Assembly: GCA_946414315.1 (NCBI GenBank)
Contig: CAMKNZ010000020.1
Span: 1-34,404, forward strand
DNA length: 34,404 bases
DNA from: an uncultured Clostridia bacterium
Lineage (GTDB): Bacteria; Bacillota; Clostridia; Christensenellales; Aristaeellaceae
Direction: 5' to 3'
The first letter of the stretch is position 1, and each line of letters opens with the position of its first letter. A model generated the notes under the pieces. It had not been told where the DNA came from, searched no databases, and saw only the letters and a program-made list of their open reading frames with translations. Shown piece by piece: positions 7,558-12,578 of the stretch. The translations under genes and the position numbers were made by a program.

Positions 7558-8226
7558 TTATTTCCCTACGTACTGTTTCATGATATACCCGGTCTTGCCT
7601 TTGACCTTGACTTTGAACCAGCGGCCCGTGGAGCCGATCACCGTCACCTTCGTGCCCACCCGGTAGGAGCCGATGGTCTTGTATTTGGATCCGGGGCCTT
7701 TGCGCATGACCACGTTCTTGCCGCTGTCGTTTTTGATATACGCCGTCTTCCCGGCGGACTTCGTCTTGGCCACCTTGTCGGAGGACAGGTGCGTGTTCCG
7801 CACATAGCCCTTGCCCCGCGGGGTGGAGACATAGTCGAAGGCCGATCCGTGGGTCAGCACGGTGACCTTCGTGCCCTTGGCCAGTTTGCCCAGGCTCTTG
7901 AAGGACGTGGCCGGGCCTTTGTGCAGCACGGTGTCGTCCTTGCTGATGTAGGCGGTATAGCTGGAACAGGCCGTCAGGTACTTCGTCTGGACGTAAACCT
8001 GCGCCCCGCCCGGACGGAAGCGGACCCGGGCCCAGCCGTCCTTGCCCTTCCGCTCGATGGTAACGGCGAAATCCCGCCGGTAGCTGTCCACGACCTTCGC
8101 GTCGTACTGGGGTTTTTCATGGGCCTTGAGCCAGGTGGTGTTGACGCGGTAATAGGTCACCGCCATCGCGGCCGCCGGTGCCAGCAGCGCCAGCACAAGG
8201 ATCAGGGCGACAACTTTCTTGAACAT
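7558..8226 (-). CDS. secreted SH3-like repeat protein
   Basis: The product has 222 residues. The ATG at 8226 follows GGGAGGAAG and starts a signal peptide (FKKVVALILVLALLAPAAAMA). The mature protein is basic and made of three bacterial SH3-like units of about 60-65 residues. The last two are clearest: VLHKGPATSFKSLGKLAKGTKVTVL, then VMRKGPGSKYKTIGSYRVGTKVTVI ending GYIMKQYVGK. Such SH3b domains bind peptidoglycan or guide partner enzymes to the wall. No catalytic domain is attached, so it may be a wall-binding adaptor. The pI looks high, in contrast with the acidic beta-repeat protein next door. Confidence 0.86.
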   Translation of the reverse strand: MFKKVVALILVLALLAPAAAMAVTYYRVNTTWLKAHEKPQYDAKVVDSYRRDFAVTIERKGKDGWARVRFRPGGAQVYVQTKYLTACSSYTAYISKDDTVLHKGPATSFKSLGKLAKGTKVTVLTHGSAFDYVSTPRGKGYVRNTHLSSDKVAKTKSAGKTAYIKNDSGKNVVMRKGPGSKYKTIGSYRVGTKVTVIGSTGRWFKVKVKGKTGYIMKQYVGK

Positions 8227-8269
8227 TTTTCTTCCTCCCGGGCAGCTGTGCTGTTTTCCTCTTGCTTTC

Positions 8270-8298
8270 ATTATCTTCTAAACCCGCCTTTGCGTCAA
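8270..8298 (-). promoter_or_regulatory. promoter of the SH3-repeat gene
   Basis: Read on the minus strand, TTGACG (8298-8293), a 17-nt spacer and GATAAT (8275-8270) form a near-consensus vegetative promoter about 45 nt upstream of the ATG at 8226. Confidence 0.75.
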
Positions 8299-8309
8299 GT
8301 AAACGGTTT

Positions 8310-8338
8310 TTGCTTTTCTGTCAAAAGAAAGTTACAAT
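8310..8338 (+). promoter_or_regulatory. promoter of the putative structured RNA
   Basis: TTGCTT (8310-8315), a 17-nt spacer and TACAAT (8333-8338) form a good vegetative promoter, placing transcription start near 8345. There is no coding frame between this start and the terminator at 8447-8474. Confidence 0.65.
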
Positions 8339-8344
8339 TTTTTC

Positions 8345-8474
8345 CGGAATGTTGGCCTCTTTTGGCTTTGGGTTCGTCCAATCAGTGTTGAAAGGAGGGG
8401 CGCACCCCTCCCGGAATATGAGCCAGACGCTGCGAACCCAGTGGCTAAGAGAGGATAATAATCCTCTCTTTTTT
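8345..8474 (+). ncRNA. putative ~130-nt structured RNA (small RNA or riboswitch-like leader)
   Basis: The segment has its own promoter and an intrinsic terminator and no open frame. It folds by eye into one long stacked hairpin: TGGGTTCG (8369-8376) with CGAACCCA (8433-8440), then CAGTGT (8383-8388) with ACGCTG (8427-8432, one G-U), then GGAGGGG (8394-8400) with CCCCTCC (8405-8411). The two outer helices are contiguous on the 3' side. Unpaired purine-rich strands TGAAA and CGGAATATGAGCCAG face each other as a large internal loop. CCTCTTTT (8356-8363) could also pair with AAGAGAGG (8447-8454) of the terminator stem, giving an antiterminator. I do not recognise a named RNA family. It could be an independent small RNA or a leader controlling read-through into the HAD phosphatase gene. 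Confidence 0.6.
8447..8474 (+). terminator. intrinsic terminator of the structured RNA
   Basis: A perfect 10-bp stem (AAGAGAGGAT 8447-8456, ATCCTCTCTT 8461-8470) with loop AATA runs into a T-tract ending at 8474. Confidence 0.88.
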
Positions 8475-8488
8475 ACTGTATTACTTTA

Positions 8489-8497
8489 TGGTAAAAT
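8489..8497 (+). promoter_or_regulatory. extended -10 promoter directly abutting the HAD gene
   Basis: TGGTAAAAT (TG, one base, TAAAAT at 8492-8497). The usual start point, 6-7 nt downstream, falls on the A of the ATG at 8504, so this transcript would have no 5' leader. No ribosome binding site is visible between this -10 and the ATG. Confidence 0.55.
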
Positions 8498-8503
8498 ACT
8501 CCC

Positions 8504-9328
8504 ATGAAGAAGGATGTTTTGTATGTGTCGGACCTGGACGGCACCCTGATGCGCAGCGACGGGACCCTTTCCCCGGAAACCGCCCGGATGATCAACGCCC
8601 TGACGGAGCGCGGCGTCGCCTTCACCTACGCCACGGCCCGGTCCATCGAGAGCGCCCGGACCATCGCCGGCGGGTTGAACCTGCCCCTGCCGGCCATCAC
8701 CCGCAACGGCTGCGTCCTGGCGGACAACGCCACCGGGAAGCATCTGGAAAAAGCCCTCTTCACCGAGGAGGAAATCGCCCTCCTCAAAACCCTCCTGCCG
8801 GAGCTGCCGGAGTTCGGCTTCGTCTCCTGCTTCATCGGGGAGGAAATGGTCAAGACCTACCTTCCGGGAAAGCACACCCCGGGGTTTCAGAAATACGTGG
8901 ACTACTATGCGGACGACCCCCGCATGAAACCGGTTGATTCCTTTGAAGGCCTGTTTATCGGCCGGCCCGGCTACGTCACCCTCATCGACGAGAAGGAACG
9001 GATCCGGCCCCTTTATGAACGGGTCCGGCAGTATGACTGCTGGGAGACCCTTTTCCAGAAGGATACCTACTGGGACGAATACTGGGTGGAGATCTGCCCC
9101 CGGAACTGCACCAAGGCCAAGGCAATCCTGAAGATGAAGGAAGATTACGGCTTCAGGAAGCTGGTGGTCTTCGGGGATTCGGTCAACGACCTGAGCATGT
9201 TCCGGATTGCGGACGAAGCCTACGCCGTGGAGAAGGCCCTGGATGAACTGAAGGCCGCCGCCACGGAAGTGATCGGCAGCAATGATGACGACGCTGTGGC
9301 GAAGAAGATCATGGAGAAGGAAACATGA
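8504..9328 (+). CDS. Cof-type HAD-family phosphatase
   Basis: The product has 274 residues, the usual length for Cof/YbjI-type HAD IIB hydrolases, which remove phosphate from sugar phosphates or cofactors in the cytoplasm. Motif I is DLDGTL (nucleophile Asp10, acid Asp12). Motif II is the Thr in YATARS. The motif III lysine lies in NCTKAKAI, and motif IV is FGDSVNDLSMF. The middle, about residues 85-195, is the alpha/beta cap of type C2B that sets substrate choice. The gene has no ribosome binding site and lies right at a predicted -10, so it may be translated from a leaderless transcript. Its stop overlaps the next start by 4 nt (ATGA). Substrate unknown. Confidence 0.9.
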   Translation: MKKDVLYVSDLDGTLMRSDGTLSPETARMINALTERGVAFTYATARSIESARTIAGGLNLPLPAITRNGCVLADNATGKHLEKALFTEEEIALLKTLLPELPEFGFVSCFIGEEMVKTYLPGKHTPGFQKYVDYYADDPRMKPVDSFEGLFIGRPGYVTLIDEKERIRPLYERVRQYDCWETLFQKDTYWDEYWVEICPRNCTKAKAILKMKEDYGFRKLVVFGDSVNDLSMFRIADEAYAVEKALDELKAAATEVIGSNDDDAVAKKIMEKET

Positions 9329-9816
9329 CGGAGATCATCACATACCGCCTGAGCGAAACCGGGCGGTGGGGCTATGAGTTCTATGACGCCGGGCGGAACC
9401 GGATCGGTTCCGTCAACGCCGTCATTTCGACTTCTTCGCCCGTGCTGATCGAAGGCGGGGACATCTGCTGGTACAGCCAGTTCGGCATCGACAATATGAT
9501 CGTTCCCGGCACCAGCCGCCAGGTCAAGGACAACCAGACCGGCCTGGAGGTCTACCGCATCGTGTTCTGGCAGCCCGGCAAGTATGAGGTCCGGACCCGG
9601 GAGGCCTCCGACTACGCGGAAATCCGCAACGGCATCTATCTCTTCGGCCGGCCCCTGATGCCGGTCACCGCCATGACGGAGCGGATCACCGAGGCGGAAT
9701 GGATCCCGCCGAAAAACGCGGACGTGGAACCCTATTTCAAAACCACCTTCTATGAAGACGTGAACGAGGCCTATCGGATGATGGTGCTTTCCTTCCCGGC
9801 GCTGAGGTTTTACTGA
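9325..9816 (+). CDS. conserved hypothetical protein, beta-rich
   Basis: The product has 163 residues with no signal peptide or membrane segment. It is rich in predicted strands and aromatic residues (RWGYEFYD, DICWYSQFG, YRIVFWQPGKYEV). The alternation of strand and turn, and the sentence of short hairpins, recall a Tubby/LURP-like beta barrel, but I cannot confirm that family. Its start overlaps the HAD phosphatase stop by 4 nt and the next gene begins 1 nt after its stop, so it belongs to a tightly coupled three-gene unit. No active-site motif is visible and no function is assigned. Confidence 0.72.
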   Translation: MTEIITYRLSETGRWGYEFYDAGRNRIGSVNAVISTSSPVLIEGGDICWYSQFGIDNMIVPGTSRQVKDNQTGLEVYRIVFWQPGKYEVRTREASDYAEIRNGIYLFGRPLMPVTAMTERITEAEWIPPKNADVEPYFKTTFYEDVNEAYRMMVLSFPALRFY

Positions 9817-9817
9817 G

Positions 9818-10372
9818 ATGGAATATATCGTAATCCGCTCCAGGCGGAAGACGCTGTCCATGCAGGTGAAAGGGGACGGCCGGGTGGAGATCCGGGCGCC
9901 CCTGCGGACTTCGGACGCGGAGATCCGGCGCTTCCTGGAAACCCACCGCCGCTGGCTGGAAAAGCACCTGCAGAAGGCCCGGGCCCTGCAGCAGGCGAAG
10001 GCCGGCGTGCGGAAGCTGACAGGGGCGGAGATCGCGGAGCTGAAGAAGAAGGCGAAGCGGGTCCTCCCGGAGCGGGTGGCTTACTGGGCGCCGCAGATCG
10101 GGGTAAAGCCCGGGCGCATCGCCATCCGCTGCCAGAAGACCCGCTGGGGCAGCTGCTCCGCCAAGGGGAACCTGAATTTCAACTGCCTGCTGATGCTGGC
10201 CCCCGACGGGGTCATCGATTCCATCGTCGTGCACGAGCTGTGCCACCTGAAGCACATGAACCATTCAAAGCGCTTCTACGCCGAGATTGAAAAAGTGCTC
10301 CCGGATTACCGGCAGCACCAGCAGTGGCTGAAGGAAAACGGCGAATTCCTCCTGGCAAGGGTGGAAGAATGA
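9818..10372 (+). CDS. YgjP-type (DUF45) zinc metallopeptidase
   Basis: The product has 184 residues. It carries the zinc site VVHELCHLKHMNHSKRF: His139, Glu140 and His143, with His149 as the expected third ligand, as in YgjP/DUF45 (WLM/SprT-like) peptidases. The family signature CQKTRWGSCS (105-114) is present, and the N-terminal part is the usual small beta domain that starts IVIRSRRKTLSMQV. YgjP-like proteins are cytosolic, and their targets are poorly known. Gene length and layout are normal. It starts 1 nt after the preceding stop, with GCGCTGAGG a few bases upstream, and probably depends on coupling. Family is certain; substrate is unknown. Confidence 0.92.
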   Translation: MEYIVIRSRRKTLSMQVKGDGRVEIRAPLRTSDAEIRRFLETHRRWLEKHLQKARALQQAKAGVRKLTGAEIAELKKKAKRVLPERVAYWAPQIGVKPGRIAIRCQKTRWGSCSAKGNLNFNCLLMLAPDGVIDSIVVHELCHLKHMNHSKRFYAEIEKVLPDYRQHQQWLKENGEFLLARVEE

Positions 10373-10391
10373 GGCAAAAGGACTGACAGTT

Positions 10392-10637
10392 ATGATCAAG
10401 GATATTCTGAAAGTGCTCAGCGGATCCGTGGGGATGATCTTCAAGTTCATCTTCATCATCGGTTTCGCCTTCGGCGCGTTTTACTGCGTCTTCACCATGT
10501 TCATGTTCCCCTTCCTCTGGGAGGGGCTCAAGCGCCTGGCCATCGCCGGGGTCTGCGTGCTGGGCATCGTCGGCCTGCTGCGCATCGGCCGGGAGAAGGA
10601 CGACGACGTCGTCACCGAGGACGATTTCCGGCCCTGA
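10392..10637 (+). CDS. small two-segment membrane protein
   Basis: The product has 81 residues. Two hydrophobic stretches (about 15-39, FKFIFIIGFAFGAFYCVFTMFMF, and 46-65, LAIAGVCVLGIVGLL) predict a small inner-membrane hairpin. The C-terminus is charged and acidic (EKDDDVVTEDDFRP). The start at 10392 follows GAGGCAAAAGGAC with a weak ribosome binding site. It lies 19 nt after the YgjP gene and may share its transcript. Its stop codon abuts the stop of the convergent gene (TGATCA at 10635-10640). I do not recognise a family. Confidence 0.68.
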   Translation: MIKDILKVLSGSVGMIFKFIFIIGFAFGAFYCVFTMFMFPFLWEGLKRLAIAGVCVLGIVGLLRIGREKDDDVVTEDDFRP

Positions 10638-11180
10638 TCACTTCAGGCTCCGGACGTCGAAACTGCTGGCGTTGAAAACCTTCAGGCCGCGCTGCAGGGC
10701 ATATCTCACCGTATAGGCCGTGCCGGTGCGCGGTCGGTTGCAGTAACTGACGCAATAGGCGGACCCGTCTACCAGCTTCCGGTCCCGGAGCAGGTAGACG
10801 TTTTTTTCATATTCAGGTTTCACATACACAACCTTGTCGCAGGCCCGGAGGATCTTCTCCTGCCGCCACCGCAGTTCGTCCGTCCAGTCATCCGTTTCCC
10901 GCCAGGCGGGATAGGGGAGCACCGAGATGATCCGGATCTGGGGCGCCCGGTGGGCCTTCAGGTTGATCAGGTATTCCGCGGCCATCATGTCGAAGCCCAC
11001 TGCGCCGCCCACGCCGAAGTTCCGGACGTTCTTTTCCCAGATGAGCTTCTGCAGGATATACCGGGTCCGGGTGTAGACCTTCTGCTCTTCCCCCGGCGGA
11101 ATGATCCGGTGGCCCGTCAGGCAGCAGGTCTGCTGCTCCCGGGTCATGCCCTCAAACCGGTCCTCGTGAATATCCTTCAT
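10638..11180 (-). CDS. YpsA/DUF1273-type SLOG-domain protein
   Basis: The product has 180 residues. It begins with the DUF1273 landmark CCLTGHR after a short N-terminal extension, then shows the Rossmann-like pattern FGVGGAVGFDMMAAEYLI (family G-G-A-x-G-x-D), RIISVLPYP, and a C-terminal LVDGSAYCVSYCNRPRTGTAYTVRYA. These are SLOG-fold features, a nucleotide-sugar or nucleotide-binding fold related to LOG and DprA. Gram-positive YpsA proteins affect cell division, and other SLOG proteins serve in nucleotide-signalled defence. The ATG at 11180 follows GGGAG. TATAAT (11217-11212, minus) lies about 30 nt upstream as a promoter. Function here is inferred only at fold level. Confidence 0.85.
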   Translation of the reverse strand: MKDIHEDRFEGMTREQQTCCLTGHRIIPPGEEQKVYTRTRYILQKLIWEKNVRNFGVGGAVGFDMMAAEYLINLKAHRAPQIRIISVLPYPAWRETDDWTDELRWRQEKILRACDKVVYVKPEYEKNVYLLRDRKLVDGSAYCVSYCNRPRTGTAYTVRYALQRGLKVFNASSFDVRSLK

Positions 11181-11211
11181 CGCTGCTCCCGTCCTTTGTT
11201 TTTCCGGTTTT

Positions 11212-11217
11212 ATTATA
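11212..11217 (-). promoter_or_regulatory. -10 box of the YpsA-like gene
   Basis: TATAAT on the minus strand; the -35 is poor. It is about 32 nt upstream of the ATG at 11180. Confidence 0.5.
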
Positions 11218-11251
11218 CGGGAAGCCCCCGGGAAAGAAAAGGCGAACAAGC

Positions 11252-11389
11252 GGATTTGTCAGAATCTTTGATTCTGGGCGAACCTCTGACGACCGCCGGT
11301 GGCGGAAATCTCGTCAGAGGTGAGGTCAACCGAAGCAAGCGAGCTCCACAGTGTGGAGTCGCGCCGACTGAGGTTGCGGAAACAAATCC
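11252..11389. repeat. 138-bp palindromic, MITE-like element with terminal inverted repeats
   Basis: Perfect 8-bp ends GGATTTGT (11252-11259) and ACAAATCC (11382-11389) bound a segment made almost wholly of inverted repeats: CAGAATC/GATTCTG (11260-11276); ACCTCTGACGA/TCGTCAGAGGT (11282-11321) enclosing CCGCC/GGCGG (11293-11305); CTCCACA/TGTGGAG (11344-11358); GTCG/CGAC (11358-11368). There is no coding frame of note. No target duplication was obvious. It could be a non-autonomous transposon remnant, a REP/BIME-like element, or a structured RNA. Confidence 0.6.
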
Positions 11390-11422
11390 CCTCTTTTCGT
11401 TTCATTTTTTCAATAAATGCGG

Positions 11423-11428
11423 TATAAT
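11423..11428 (+). promoter_or_regulatory. -10 box of the thioesterase gene
   Basis: TATAAT at 11423-11428, about 34 nt upstream of the start. The -35 TTTCAT (11400-11405, 17-nt spacer) is weak. Confidence 0.55.
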
Positions 11429-11461
11429 CCGGTAAAAGACAGACGCGCGGAGGGAAATGAC

Positions 11462-11905
11462 ATGGCGGAGAAAACCACCACCGTACAGATCGTAATGCCC
11501 CAGCACTGCAACGGATATTCGAACCCCCGGCTTTTCGGCGGCCAGATCATGGCCTGGATCGACGTGGTCGGCGCGGTGGCGGCCCGCCGCTATACCGGCC
11601 AGGCGGTCACCACCGTGTGCATCGACAACCTGACCTTTCTCAAGCCGGCCTTCCTGAACGACACCGTCGTCCAGGAGGCGGTGGTCACCTGGACCGGGAA
11701 CACCTCCCTGGAGGTCCGGGTGGACAGCCTGGTGGAGCGCCTGGACGGCAGCCGGGAGCTGATCAACCGGGCCTATGTGGTCTTCGTCGCCATCGACGAC
11801 GAGGACAAGCCCGTCCGGATCCCGTCCTTCATTCCGGAAACCCTGGAGGAGAAACAGGAATACGCCGCGGCGGAAGAACGCCGCCGCATCCGCCTGAACC
11901 GGTGA
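11462..11905 (+). CDS. hotdog-fold acyl-CoA thioesterase
   Basis: The product has 147 residues, a single hotdog domain. It has the family's opening (PQHCNGYSNPRLFGGQIMAWIDVVGAVAA), where Asn and the FGGxxM-x-W-x-D stretch form the active site with Asp39. The central helix is followed by VTTVCIDNLTFLKPAF and the pattern VVTWTGNTSLEVRV. These enzymes hydrolyse acyl-CoA esters to free acid and CoA as YciA-like hexamers in the cytoplasm. The ATG at 11462 follows GGAGGG (11449-11454) at a 7-nt spacing. It is monocistronic, between its own promoter and a strong terminator. Chain-length preference cannot be read from sequence. Confidence 0.92.
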   Translation: MAEKTTTVQIVMPQHCNGYSNPRLFGGQIMAWIDVVGAVAARRYTGQAVTTVCIDNLTFLKPAFLNDTVVQEAVVTWTGNTSLEVRVDSLVERLDGSRELINRAYVVFVAIDDEDKPVRIPSFIPETLEEKQEYAAAEERRRIRLNR

Positions 11906-11913
11906 GGTAAGGC

Positions 11914-11946
11914 AAAAAAACGCGGGGAACCCCCGCGTTTCTTTTT
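11914..11946. terminator. bidirectional terminator between thioesterase and rhomboid genes
   Basis: Stem CGCGGGG (11921-11927) and CCCCGCG (11931-11937), loop AAC, flanked by A7 on the left and TTTCTTTTTT on the right, so it has a T-run in both directions. A second inverted repeat, GAAACGAA/TTCGTTTC (11951-11978), overlaps the rhomboid stop. Confidence 0.85.
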
Positions 11947-11976
11947 TCATGAAACGAAGGGACGTTCCTTTTCGTT

Positions 11977-12573
11977 TCAGAAGCGGTCTTTCTTTCCGGC
12001 TTTGCTCAGCAGGAAGCCCAGCACCGAGCCGATGGCCCCGCCGATGACGTGCGCCATCTGGGACACGTCGTCCTTCACGGTGACGCCGTCGTAGATCTCC
12101 CGGCCCAGGTACAGCAGCGCCACCAGGATGAAGGTCACCGGGATGGTGTTGTCCTCCCGCACCGTGACGGAGGAGATCAGGATAAAGGCGAAGACCACGC
12201 CGCTGGCGCCCAGCAGCGACACCCGGGGGAAGAAGGCCATGTTGATGATCCCCGTGATCACCGCCGTGGCCAGGATGACGATCAGGGTGTTCTTCGACCC
12301 GTAATGCTCCTCGACCATCGGCCCCAGGAGCAGGATGAACATCAGGTTGCCGATCAGGTGGTCCCAGCCCGCGTGGCCCAGCACATAGGTCACGCAGCGG
12401 ACCCAGGTCAGCGGGTCGTCCAGCGGCGCCCGGTATACGCTGAACACCGCCCGGACCGCGCTGTTTCCCTCCTGCCGGATGATCAGGCAGGCGATCACGC
12501 ACAGGGCAGAAAAGACCAGCGTCACCGGCGCGTTGAAGGAGAGGCGGAGGCCTTTTTTCCTGCTGCTGTACAT
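11977..12573 (-). CDS. rhomboid family intramembrane serine protease
   Basis: From ATG 12573 the product has 198 residues with about six membrane segments. The catalytic Ser is in LLGASGVVFA (Ser124) and the catalytic His in MAHVIGGAIG (His175). The HxxxN oxyanion element is GWDHLIGNLMF (His72, Asn76). Rhomboids cut membrane-anchored substrates within the bilayer. An upstream GTG at 12582 is also in frame, but AAGGAGG lies only 2 nt before it and 11 nt before the ATG, so the ATG is preferred. The gene starts just after the stop of the P-type ATPase and is very probably co-transcribed with it. Substrate unknown. Confidence 0.9.
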   Translation of the reverse strand: MYSSRKKGLRLSFNAPVTLVFSALCVIACLIIRQEGNSAVRAVFSVYRAPLDDPLTWVRCVTYVLGHAGWDHLIGNLMFILLLGPMVEEHYGSKNTLIVILATAVITGIINMAFFPRVSLLGASGVVFAFILISSVTVREDNTIPVTFILVALLYLGREIYDGVTVKDDVSQMAHVIGGAIGSVLGFLLSKAGKKDRF

Positions 12574-12578
12574 GGGGC

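Noticed and set aside
8281-8475. Known RNA families (SRP RNA, 6S RNA, cobalamin, TPP, c-di-GMP, fluoride, ZTP and preQ1 riboswitches).
   Set aside because: The hallmark cores of these classes were looked for by eye and not found.
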